This document shows, piece by piece, positions 33,317-43,945 of a stretch of DNA of 64,000 nucleotides. The stretch's first letter is position 1, and each line of letters opens with the position of its first letter. Below the pieces are notes generated by a model. It was not told where the DNA came from, did no database searches, and saw only the letters and a list, made by a program, of their open reading frames with translations. A program made the translations under genes and the position numbers. The stretch covers positions 2,232,001 through 2,296,000 of the forward strand of contig NC_088800.1 in the NCBI RefSeq assembly GCF_011386835.1, in the 5' to 3' direction. The stretch comes from Chrysemys picta bellii (taxonomy: Eukaryota; Chordata; Testudines; Emydidae).

Positions 33317-33931
33317 CTACCCCTATTTGTTATCCTTATTTAATAGTCATGGAAAGAGAGATGCTTGTTCTTGTGCTGGGAAAAAAATCTTCTTTTCCAG
33401 ATCTCTAGAGGGTGTCATGTGATTTAGTGCTGCTTTCAGTTAAATCTTTATATTTATTTCTTTAGAATCCCAAGTAGCGATCTGGACGCAAATCCCAAAT
33501 TACAAGTTTACTACAAACTTTAGTCTAAAGCAATTGCTTAAAAAAAAAAAAAAAAAAAAAGCCAGGGCTATGCTGACACATTGGGAACTGAAAACTTGTT
33601 TTGTTTTTTCAAGTTGGTATGAAAGTCACTTTAAATTTCATTTAAACTGCTGCCATTCAGACATAGGCATTTACTTTTAGGCTGGAGGGGGCAAAAACTT
33701 CCTGGTATAGGTTTTGTAATAACAAGGAAAAGTTTAGCTTGGAGCTGAGTTGACAAAACCAGAGAATTAAGCTTCTGACCTCTGGCCTTTGTGATTTTCT
33801 GAGTACCAGTTCCGACTTTAAAAAGTATTATCCCAGTCTACTGCCTCTTACAGGGCTGCCCAGACTATTTTCATATTAAAATAAATTGTGCAAACATTAT
33901 CACAGAACATTTTATATATGTATGTACTGGT

Positions 33932-33954
33932 ATGTGTGTGTGTGTGTGTGTGTG
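33932..33954. repeat. (TG)n microsatellite
   Basis: About eleven TG units without interruption. Confidence 0.97.
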
Positions 33955-33976
33955 TATTTATGTGTACACAAATTTT

Positions 33977-33998
33977 ATCTATCTATCTATCTATCTAT
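33977..33998. repeat. (ATCT)n microsatellite
   Basis: Five or more atct units. Confidence 0.97.
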
Positions 33999-34316
33999 GG
34001 AGATATATTTATCCCTCTCATGTAACACATTTTCTCACCTTTGCGATGGTAAAGTTGTGATTGGATTTTTCTAATGCTGAAGCAATCCCATCTCAGAATG
34101 TCAGTCTAGCAGCATTGGGACTTCTAGCCAGTGATCAGAAAGCATTTTTTTGTTTTTAAAAACTAACTGCCTATCTCTTTTCAGGCATGTATCCAGTGTG
34201 AGATGCATTGGCATTAACACAACACATCCGGCCTTGGTGTTCCTTCTTGTGGCACTGAAAAGCATGTTTATGCTGCTGTGATTAGGCCATTAATAAGGTT
34301 TTAGGGATGGATCCTG

Positions 34317-34532
34317 TGCTTAATTTGTGCCAGGGCCCGGCAGGTCAGAGCCCCGGCACCTCTGGGCCCGGCAGGTCAGAGCCCCGGCACCTCTGGGCCC
34401 GGCAGGTCAGAGCCCCGGTGCCTCGGGCCTGGCAGTTCAGAGCCCTGGTGCCTCGGGCCTGCTGCATCAGTTATGAATGAAAAAAATTGCTTGAGTCCCG
34501 GCACCTCGTTCATTACAAATTAAGCACTGGCC
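34317..34532. mobile_element. MITE containing a ~31-bp minisatellite
   Basis: Inverted ends tgcttaatttgt and acaaattaagca bound the element. The exact 8-mer ggatcctg flanks it (34309-34316 and 34533-34540). Inside, about 34333-34461, a 30-31 bp unit (gggcccggcaggtcagagcc, then ccggcacctct) is repeated four times with decreasing similarity. Confidence 0.85.
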
Positions 34533-34533
34533 G

Positions 34534-34593
34534 GATCCTGCTCCCACTGAGCTTAATGTCAAAACTCCTGTTGACTTCAGTGGGAGCAGGATC
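34534..34593. repeat. palindromic interspersed repeat
   Basis: A perfect 17-bp inverted pair, gatcctgctcccactga and tcagtgggagcaggatc, encloses 26 bp including gttgactt. It is the clearest member of the old palindromic family. The MITE at 34317 abuts it. Confidence 0.85.
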
Positions 34594-35794
34594 ATTCCCT
34601 TGTTAGAGCGCGACTAGTTGAGCATTTACAAGCCTTGTTTTCACTCTGTTGGCTAAAGTGCTCGTATCAGTAATTAGAAACAGGCATCTATGAGTGACCC
34701 TGGGAATTCAGAGTGTTGTAGATTACAAAGCTTTAAAACAGCTCATACGCAATGAATTTCGATTTTCACTATGGGGGTCCAATCTTGCAAAGGACGAGCA
34801 TCCGATGAGAGGTACTGAGTGCTCTCAACGCCCACAGACTCCACCTTGTAAAAGCAAACCACAGTTGGACAGGGTTTCCAGTCTACTTGAATGTGCATGA
34901 GAGGATCAGGGGGAACCTTTGTGATTCAGAGAGAGGCCAGCTCATCTGAACAGAGTTCAATGGGATGATCGTTGTGCTCTAACCATGTGATGTGCATGGC
35001 TACTGCGGCTGTCATCTCTGGTTACCAAAGTGGTGAATTTAGGATAGCCAGTGGAATAGTGAGATGTCAAATGGACCAACTTTCCTCTGTAATTAGGCTA
35101 AGCTGTTGACGTAGGTTGTTGCAGGGAAGTCCATTTGTGATCGTTATGTCACAGAGAGACATAACACAGATGCAGCTTTTTTCCCCGGGGCTCCTTGCTT
35201 GGTGACTTCCTGGTCTCTTAACTCCCTTAGTCCAGGATTGTCCTGTTACAGAGGAACTTTTTTCCCAGCATGCCTTTCTGGGGACTGACCCTTTACATTT
35301 GGCAGATGCCTAATGTGGCCATTTTCTCTCTTGTACAATACTCTGAATCCCTTTCACATTTCCTCCAGTTTTCCCTTTCTTCTTCCGGAGGAGGGAATGC
35401 ATTCTCAGCATGGGCCTTTGACCTACTGAATTGTACAAAACTCAGAGCACTGGGTGAGCAATTGCTACACGTAAATAAATCAACAATCCTAACCTACCCT
35501 GTTTATTATGGGGCACATTCTTCTGGGTGCAGCACTCCCACAGAAATCTGTTGCATTTTCCATAGGAAGATGGCAAGATATGGCCCCATGTTTGTAATAT
35601 TTCTTATAAAGGCACAGGCTAATCCATGACTGCATTGCTCCCTCTGATGGACCACTGAGATTACAAACCAATTACTATTTCGTAAAGAAAGTTGTTAAGA
35701 TATTTAAGGTAAATCAGCTAATGTTTTTTTTCCCAAGGCGAATTCAACAGTTTAAATTTGATTAAAGAAAATAATTCAAAGATGAATCGATATG
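34594..35794. other. non-coding stretch
   Basis: The plus frame at 35270-35629 (119 codons) shows no known domain. Nothing else was recognised. Confidence 0.45.
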
Positions 35795-37022
35795 ATTAAG
35801 AAGCAGTAGATGTGGTATATTTTGACTTTAGTATGGCTTGGGATACTGTCATGCATGACCTTCTCATAGACAAACTAGGAAAATACGACCTAGATGGAGC
35901 TACAGTACGGTGGGTGCAGAACTGGTTAGAAAACCGTTCCCAGAGAGTAGTTATCAGTGGTTCACAGTCAGGCTGGAAGGAATTATCGAGTGGGGTCCCG
36001 CAGGGATCAGTTCTGGGTCTGGTTCTGTTCAATATCTTCATCAATGATTTAGATAATGGCATACAGAATACACTTATAAAGTTTGCGGACGATAACAAGC
36101 TGGGAGGGGTTGCAAGTGCTTTGGAGGATAGGATTAAAATTCAAAATGATCTGGACAAACTGGAGAAATGGTCTGAAGTAAATAGGATGAAATTCAATAA
36201 GGACAAATGCAAAGTACTCCTCCACTTAGGAAGGAACAATCTGTTGCACACATACAAAATGAGAAATAACTGCCTAGGAAGGAGTACTGCAGAAAGGGAT
36301 CTGGGGGTCATAGTGTATCACAAGCTAAATATGAGTGAACAGAGTAACACTGTTGCAAAAAAAGGAAACCTCATTCTGGGATGTATTATCAGGAGTGTCG
36401 TAAGCAAGACACAAGAAGTAATTCTTCTGCTCTGCTCTGCTCTGCTCTGCGCTGATCAGGCCTCAACTGGAGTATTGTGTTCAGTTTTGGGTGCCAAATT
36501 TCAGGAAAGACAGAAGTCCAGAACTGACAGAAATTCAGAGAAGAGCAATAAAAACTATTAAAGGTTTAGAAGTCCAGAGAAGAGCAATAAAAATGATTAA
36601 AAGTCTAGAAAACATGACCTATGAGGGAAGATTGAAAAAATTGGGTTTGCTTAGTCTGGAGAAGAGAAGACTGAGAGGGGACATGATAACCGTTTTCAAG
36701 TACATAAAAGGTTGTTACAAGGAGGAGGGAGAAGAATTGTTCTCCTTAACCTCTGAGGATAGGACAAGAAGCAATGGGTTTAAATTGCAGCAATGACAGA
36801 GGTTTAGGCTGGAGATTAGGAAAAGATTCCCAACCGTCAGGGTGATTATACACTGGAATAAATTGTCTAGGGAGGTTGTGGAATCTCTGTCATTGGAGAT
36901 TTTTAAGAGCAGGTTGGACAAACACCTGTCAGGGATGGTCTAGATAATAGTCCTGCCTTGAGTGCAGGGGACTGGACTAGATGACCTCTCAAGGTCCCTT
37001 CCAGTCCTACGATTCTAATTCT
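35795..37022 (+). mobile_element. CR1 LINE 3' half, defective
   Basis: Frame 35812-36561 encodes reverse transcriptase blocks: VYFDFSMAWDTV (the FSKAF motif reads FSMAW), [22 protein letters not shown] and FADDNKLGG. The downstream connection domain runs in broken frames (36491-36796), and the CR1 3' end closes with gatgacctctcaaggtccct. An internal 40-bp stretch is duplicated at about 36531-36610 (cagagaagagcaataaaaa), and a ctctg microsatellite lies at 36430-36450. No endonuclease part is present. Confidence 0.94.
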
Positions 37023-37878
37023 ATTGGAATGATAACTAGAGAGTATGGGCTGGATTCATAACTGAGAGGACTTGTGGATATTTTCCCTCTAGGTTTGAGC
37101 TTGTACAGAATAAAGTCCTGATCCTGCAATTGTCTCTGGATGGGCAGAGCTCCATGGAGCTCCGTTGACTTCAGAGCTGCCATGTATGGGTTCAGCTGCA
37201 GGATTGGGGCCTACTGTCATTCCCAGTCATAGCTCCGCTCCACTCGAGCATTAGTGAAATGCTCCAGATGTGACAGCTGTTGCTTTAAAAATACATTTAT
37301 TAGAGAGCAAGTAAGCATGTAGCAATATGCTGGCTTAATTGTGATGAAGTCCATGTAGGCTCTTTGTAGCTGATAGGCTGTAGATCACACGGATTGGCAG
37401 AACTCCACTGAAAATTTGCGCCCCCTCCAAAACATCATCCCATTATGTCCTTCTTTAATCCAGCCTTTGACAGCCTCTTTAGCTGAATATTGTTCAGCCT
37501 GGCAAATGTATATTTGTGTGTGAGACTGAGAAAGAGAGAAAATATGCACTTCTATTTATAGTTTTCTGACCTTTTAAAATAAGCTCTGTCCTTGGTCACT
37601 GTATTAAGAGGGAGAAGATAACACAACTTGGAGCATGCACAGCCACCAAAAGAACGGTAGAAATTAAGTGATATAAGCTTCCTGCACTGTTACCCCCCTT
37701 TTAGATTTTTGTCCTTGTTCTATAGTGACTAAATCCAATGAACTGCTACATTCCAAAGTGTGATAAGGAACCCTGAGTAAATACAGGGTTAGAGTGCAGA
37801 GGCCAGGGTGCACATTGTATGCATGCAACCAGGAAACTAGACTCTCTTGTGGGCTGTCATTAAAGTGAATGGTTTAAC
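37023..37878. other. non-coding stretch with one palindromic repeat
   Basis: At about 37115-37212 facing motifs (gtcctgatcctgcaatt and ctgcaggattggggcc) mark another member of the old palindromic family. No exon was recognised. Confidence 0.5.
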
Positions 37879-37890
37879 ACTTTTGTCGTT

Positions 37891-38102
37891 TCAGAGTAGC
37901 AGCCGTGTTAGTCTGTATCCGCAAAAAGAAGAACAGGAGTACTTGTGGCACCTTAGAGACTAACAAATTTATTAGAGCATAAGCTTTCGTGGACTACAGC
38001 CCACTTCTTCTATATGCATCCGAAGAAGTGGGCTGTAGTCCACGAAAGCTTATGCTCTAATAAATTTGTTAGTCTCTAATGTGCCACAAGTACTCCTGTT
38101 TT
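37891..38102. mobile_element. inverted-dimer Penelope/SINE-like insertion
   Basis: The first arm runs antisense (cagagtagcagccgtgttag ... cgtggactacagcccacttc). The second arm is its reverse complement (gaagtgggctgtagtccacg ... tactcctgtt), and they meet at atgcatcc. One 12-bp target repeat, acttttgtcgtt, flanks the whole (37879-37890 and 38103-38114), so both arms arrived together. The second arm lacks the outer ~35 bp. Its hammerhead-like core reads CCGAAGA. Confidence 0.93.
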
Positions 38103-38258
38103 ACTTTTGTCGTTGATTTCTTTCCATCACAACTGATATCACAGTCCCCTGTGTCTGCATTTCTAAAGGGACTATCCCCATAGCATTTAGGCAGGATCTC
38201 ATGCATGGACTGTGGCAGGTTGAGATGATGGAGAATAAATACAATTTATAAACAAATA

Positions 38259-38436
38259 GAGATATTCTATCTCCTAGAACTGACCTTGAAAGGTCATTGA
38301 GTCCAGCCCCCTGCCTTCACTAGCAGGACTAAGTACTGATTTTGCCCCAGATCTCTAAGTAGCCCCCTCAAGGATTGAACTCACAACCATAGGTTTAGTA
38401 GGCTAATGCTCAAACCACTGAGCTATCCCTCCCCTA
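38259..38436 (-). mobile_element. tRNA-derived turtle SINE (CryI / tortoise pol III type)
   Basis: On the minus strand the 5' part is tRNA-like: A box TAGCTCAGTGG at 38425-38415 and B box GGTTGTGAGTTCAATCC at 38388-38372. The body follows (ctggggcaaaatcagtactt), and then a CR1-like tail with gggctggactcaatgacctt and ctaggagatagaatatctc. This is the structure known for the tRNA-Lys-derived turtle SINE, mobilised by a LINE sharing its 3' end. It is not a functional tRNA gene. Confidence 0.93.
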
Positions 38437-38446
38437 GTTACGTTTA

Positions 38447-38530
38447 ACAAATTTATTAGTTTCTAAGCTGCCACAAGTACTCCTGTTCTTCTTTTTGCAG
38501 ATACAGACTAACACGGCTGCTACTCTGAAA
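38447..38530 (+). mobile_element. Penelope/SINE-like repeat, truncated copy
   Basis: It keeps the 3' side (gccacaagtactcctgttct ... cggctgctactctgaaa). Direct repeats ctagttacgttta (38434-38446) and ctagttatgttta (38531-38543) match 12/13. It inserted at the edge of the tRNA-derived SINE. Confidence 0.9.
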
Positions 38531-38779
38531 CTAGTTATGTTTATGTGCTAGTCACATGAGAGCTCTGGAAGGGATAGGGAGAAAAATAAAGACAGAATTT
38601 CTATTTCTTTAGATTCTGTTCCTTGTTTCGGAGCCTGTTGCTATTCTCTTTGCGGGGGACTCTTTCTAGATGAGGGAATTTCAGGTGGTAGGGCCTGAAA
38701 AGAGTTTACATCTGTCCCTTATGGTGTCTGTACAGCACCCAGCACACTGGAGCTCAGGTGTTGGTTGGAACCTCTAGTT

Positions 38780-39001
38780 CAGTGGGTCTCAAACTTTTTT
38801 ACTGGCGACCCCTTTCACATCGCAAGGCTCTGAGTGCGACCCCCCCCCTAATAAATTAAACACCCTTTTAAATATATTTAACACCATTATAAATGCTGGA
38901 GGCAAGCGGGCTTTGGGGTGGAGGTTGACAGCTTGCGACCCCCCCATGTAATGACCTTGCGCCCCCCTGAGTGGTCCTGACCCCCAGCTTGAGAACCCCT
39001 G
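38780..39001. mobile_element. hAT-like MITE (cagtgggtctcaaac ends)
   Basis: Ends cagtgggtctcaaac and cttgagaacccctg are inverted repeats. Flanking 8-mers ctctagtt and ctctagct match 7/8. The interior has cgacccc phrases at both sides. It is 222 bp and non-coding. Confidence 0.9.
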
Positions 39002-39009
39002 CTCTAGCT

Positions 39010-39365
39010 GCTAACTGTAATACAAATAATAATATCAGATTTATTTTCAGTGGCCTAAATCCAACACTGAGCAGAGATGTGTGGGGAAACTTGCATTACT
39101 GTTGACTCGTTCAGTCATTCGTCAGCACTAAATTACCTTTAAAAAAAACTGATTACCACAGATTATCTTGCAATGTGTTTAACGTTTTTGCAGGAACAGG
39201 AATAGCCACAATGCTATTATACTCATTCCTTTCCTTATTTTGGTGGCTGTCCTCGTGCAAGGGTTTGTTGGCCAGACTTATAAACGGGAAAGCCGGTTAA
39301 TCTAAGCCATAGAGAGACCTGTCTTCCCTCATGCTTTTTACAAGCATCTTGGGCTGCACGCTGCA
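39010..39365. other. non-coding stretch
   Basis: Nothing recognisable was seen. Confidence 0.45.
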
Positions 39366-39508
39366 TACAGGTAGGGGCGCTGGGACAATTTGTATAGTGG
39401 GGGAGCTGAGAGCTATTGAACCAAACTGTAAACCCTGGATATGATGAAAACCACTTCAAACAAGGGGGTGCAGCAGCACCCCCAGCACCCCTAGTTCCAG
39501 CACCTGTG
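39366..39508. mobile_element. hAT-like MITE (aggggcgctgg ... ccagcacctgtg)
   Basis: The element resembles 16780-16898 (shared caaactgtaaaccctgg and gaaaaccacttc) and adds agggggtgcagcagcacccc near its right end. Ends are inverted (ggcgctggga and ttccagcacct). The target duplication is uncertain. Confidence 0.75.
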
Positions 39509-39862
39509 CAGACAGGAATCCAAAACCTGACACGTTCATAGGACCTACAGCCCAGTGAATCTACTGGGATTCCAATTTTTTGCCTCTTTAAGATGTGCAC
39601 CATTTCCTGCATGGGAAGCACATGCAATACTTTGCTTGTAAGTGCAGAAAGGGTGGTTTGCAGCTAACCTTGGGGATCTGTGCACTTCTTGCAAGGAACT
39701 GTAAAATGTGAATTTGAAGCAAATCAAAGACTTTTAGAAAGACCTGGTAATATTCTGTGTCTCAGAGAGGTTTAACAGAGAGACAGCAGAATCTCATGAA
39801 GACTTTGTGGATTAAATGTATTTCTGATAATAACCAGGAGAGTTTTACCCATAGAAACATGG

Positions 39863-40053
39863 GCCAAGATTTTCAATACAGGGCGTCTACTAAAGTTAGA
39901 TTCTGGAGGCACCCAAACTAGTGGGCTGATTTTCATAAGAGCTGAGCATTCAGCTTAACTCAACGGTGCTCAACACTTTTGAAAATCAGGCCAGTTGTTC
40001 TAAATATGGAATTCGGAGCCTAGCTTTAGTGGTTTTCTTCTGAAAATCTTGGC
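39863..40053. mobile_element. palindromic MITE (gccaagattttca ends)
   Basis: Exact 13-bp inverted ends gccaagattttca and tgaaaatcttggc bound the element. The inner halves also pair loosely (gctgattttcataa with gaaaatcaggcc). Confidence 0.8.
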
Positions 40054-43000
40054 ATGATGTTCTACAGCTCTGTATAACTATGTAGAAGATCTGGCTCTTG
40101 TTAGTCCATGCTGCATTCTTGCTCCTCGCAACTTACCAGGTAACATTTTTATTTTATTTTGTAATCTAGGCGTTTACACAGCTTTATCCTTTCCTTTCTG
40201 GAGATGATTATTTTGGAGGAGAAACAATGGGTGTAAAATTGCAGACAGCTCATAGCTGTGAGAGGCTAATCCATCAAATGGTTAAAGAGAAACATATTCT
40301 AGAGGTGCCATTGTAAACAGAGATCACTAAATCTGCTTTTAAGCTGGGTTACACATTAAAAGAAACAGCCCCTTTAAACCATGGCTTCTTCACTGGCAGC
40401 AGCAGCGTTGTGGAGTAGAAATAACAGAGTGATGGGCGGGGAGGATGTCACACATTCGGACCCCAAGGAGAATAGTGTGTTCATTCTGAATGCAAGTGCT
40501 ATGTTCCCATCTAGAGCAAGTAATGACATCACCAGGTCAGAGGTGACACCAGTCCCATTCTACAGTTATCCCTGAACTAAAGCACAGTCCAATTACGTAG
40601 CCAACATCTAACACTTCCTAAGTGTCTGACTTAGAGAATTGTAGACAAAGGGGAAAAAGGCCTGTGCCTTTGGAGAGGTTAAGAGGGGTGATCCCTTTTT
40701 CAGTCTGTGGATCTAATGCCAGAGAGAAATTCTCCTTTCCCAAGAGCTGAGGCAGAGCCAGAACTGAAGGACTTTTCTTAAACTCATGAAAAATGAATGC
40801 CCTTTCTTTCATTTCATTCTCTATGAACAATAGGGGGAGAAAGAGCCAACGATGGCTAAATGGGTCACTTCACGCGACCCTGGGACTTCCTATCCAAAAT
40901 ATGAAACCAATTTAAATACATGTACTAAAGGATTCTCAAAACTCTTGCAAGTTGCATTAACTCCAAAATGAGAAAATAATCATATTCTTATTGCAGCAAA
41001 TAAATCTTCCTGGGCAGCTATTTTGCATAAGCAACATTTTTTTACAATACAAAGTTAAAAGGGATAGTGATGCAGTATTTAGGCCTTCGTTATTGGTGGC
41101 ATGTACTGATCTCTCTGTTTTGACATCAACAGGAGCTGCACACACAGCCGGATTGCAGGAAGCAGGATTGCTTTAGAGGAGGGGGAAGTGTTAATTAAAG
41201 TTGGCTGAGTTAAAACATGGATAAAACATGATTTCTTAAAATGGGGCGGAGAGGGGAGGGGAGAAGTGCTTTAAGGAGCATGTCGATGTCTCCCAATTAA
41301 ATGAAATGTTCAGTGATGGGGAGATTTGTTCTATGATCACATTATTGGCCAATCTTCTTGTTTTTTTCCTTTTATCTTTTGAAGGCTACTTTAACAGAAA
41401 TTACTCACCAGAGCAGCTCTGAACACAGATTTGATAAGTGGCACTTTGCGGGTGCAATACATATTTTTATTCTCAGCTACAGACCTGAGCTTGGGCTCCT
41501 TCATCACAAAAACCCCTCTTCTGTTTCCAAATTTTCTAGAATCAAGTTGCGTACAAAAAATCTGGGCAGTGGATTAGCCAGAAGCTGTAGCAACCCCTGT
41601 CCCTATAGCTTCAGCTCTTCTCTTCTCTCCTGTATGTCTCCTAAAAATGCCACAAAATGGAGCAAGAAAAATGCCTGATGTGTTTTGGAATGTTTTCAAA
41701 ACAGTTAAGTAAGGGTTAATATTTTGTTGCACAGATTAGGTCTCACTTCCTCATTGAAAGGCCTCCTTATCAAAGGCTTTCAAGAGAGGCTCCTTGACAG
41801 AGCTATTTAAATAGCCAGCAAAGGAGTGCTATCATTGTAACAACCCAGATTCTTTTTCGGATGAGACTCCAGAACACTAAAGCTGCTTACGCATTCATAC
41901 TGGTGTAAGACAAAGCATAAGATAAACAGAGAGAGTCTTTCAGCCTTCTAATTGGTTGCACTAGGCAGTAATGCCCACTGGGATTTAGTTTTTAAAAAGT
42001 TATCTGCACAGAGATTGTTTGGGGGGAGGGCGGGGCAGGAATCTTCCGGATGAGTTGGTCAAAAAGCATGATCACTTCAATAAAAACTGCCCAAGACATT
42101 CACCCTGTGATATGAAAAATCTACTGTTGTAATTAGGGAATGAAACACCTCTTTGTAGTTGCATCTGAATGATCATTATTAGATTTATTATTATTTACCC
42201 AGTTGTGCTATTTGATGTTAGAATTGGCAATTTCCTGGGAAACGCTAATTTAGGACAGGACACTGGTAAATATCAGCTTAAACCTGGTTAAACCAGGAAA
42301 CTGGGAAATATAATTACATCAGTGTTCAGCAAGCACAGCATTAATCTGTTCAAACTTTGGATACAGCCATTCAAAACTGAGGAATAGGCTCGGTCTAGCC
42401 ACTGTATCAAAGTTGGTCTGCTACAAAATGCTGCAAGGCCAACCTGGACTGGTATCTGCAACTCTGTTTGCTTCTGATTGCTTAATGCTGCAAGCCAACC
42501 ACAATGCATTATTGGTGTTTTCATACAATCGACTGGTTTTGACTTTTGTATATATAATATTGAAAACGGAAATATGAGTCATGACACGTATAATGTGGTG
42601 TGTATTGATGAAACTGTTCTTAAAATAGAAAAATGTCTTAAACTGGGTCTGCCTAGTGTTTCCTGGGCAGTAAAAACCAAGATTTTACCAGCTAAAAACC
42701 ACCCCTGGTAAACACCCTGCCATCCCTGCTCACTGCACAAATACAGAAGGCGACAAAGTCACTGCCTTGAGGATGTGTTGTGGTTAAAAGGGCGTGTGGG
42801 TATTTTAAACAAAAAATGTAGAAGCAGTTGGTGTCCATGAAAGATGCTGGATTGATTGCCATACTGAGTGAAGTCCACCCACCTACAGCCATTCTCCTAT
42901 GCCCCTCCCTCAATACACCTCCCCTCAGCAGAAACGACCAGTATTACCGGCGTCCGAGCATGCTAGTTCAGCTACCATGCTCCTCATATTGCTGAGTGTA

Positions 43001-43715
43001 TTGATAAATAAGTCTAAAGTGTCCACCAGGTAGCACTCTGACATTAAATCAATGATAAAGCATCATTTGGGAATATCAATTCTTCACTGCATATTATTGG
43101 TATTTCGCAAGAAATAAAGGAAACTCAATGGCACATTTATTGCTGTTTCCCCATCCAAGGGGTAGGACACAGACTTATATGCACAAATGATTCTGAAAAT
43201 CAGAATGTGATGCAGTGATTTCTAATACGCCTTTTTCGAGGCCAGCTCAAACACTATATTAATACTCACCTTACCTGCTAACTAGTACCAAGGGCAACAA
43301 AGTATTGCATAGTGTAAATAGCTTTATGGAGAGGAAGGAACTAAAATCAGAAAACAATGCAGCTGTTGTGATTCCACCAGCCCCGTTTTTAGAGTAACAA
43401 CAAAAGTACCAGGAGGTCATATACTGTGTTACACGCTTCGGTAGAAGATAGACCCAAACCGACCACCACCCTCACCCCACAATCCAAACACACACAAACT
43501 CTGGAGAAAGTCAGAGTTGGATCCCAACACCCCCAGATTATGGGCAAATCTAGATCTAAAGGCCACCAAACCAGAGCAGTACATTGCACAACTATTGTGC
43601 ACTTGCTTTGCACCAGGGTACATAGCTACACAAGTACAGGGCAGTGGAGAATCAAGCCCTTTAAAACATCTGTAAAATGGGGATAATAATACTTGCTTTC
43701 TATTTACATTATACA
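40054..43715. other. non-coding stretch, presumed intronic
   Basis: Mostly unique in appearance. Near 43655-43700 the phrase catctgtaaaatggggataa, followed by taatac, is the end of a MIR-like CORE-SINE. Frames such as 41358-41678 and 43426-43686 show no domain. Confidence 0.5.
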
Positions 43716-43945
43716 GGGCCGGCTCCAGCTTTTTTGCCGCCCCAAAGCAGCGAAGGAAAACAAACAAACAAGAAAAACCTGATTGAGCTGCCACCGTAGT
43801 GCCGCCGAAGAGGAAGAGATGGAGTGAAGGACCCGCCACCGAATTGCCACCGAAGACTAAAGCGGAGCGCTTGAGCTTCCACCGAAGTGCCGCCCCAATA
43901 ACGGACGGAGTGCCGCCCCTTTCTAGTGGCCGCCCCAGGCACCTG
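43715..43945. mobile_element. hAT-like MITE (cagggccggctcca), right end worn
   Basis: It begins cagggccggctccagc and shares the plan of 59639-59863 (caaacaaacaa run, gccgccccaa phrases, ggccgccccaggcacctgct). The right terminal repeat is not intact. Long frames over it on both strands are artefacts. Confidence 0.8.

Larger units (their letters stand above)
33327..34308. other. non-coding stretch with microsatellites
   Basis: It holds an A run at about 33540-33560, (TG)n at 33932-33954 and (ATCT)n at 33977-33998. No exon was recognised. Confidence 0.55.

Noticed and set aside
33977..33998. possible CRISPR-like or regulatory array
   Set aside because: A plain ATCT microsatellite without spacers.
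38372..38436. possible tRNA gene on the minus strand
   Set aside because: A and B boxes are present, but the cloverleaf is not complete and the sequence continues into a SINE body and CR1-like tail, so it is a SINE.
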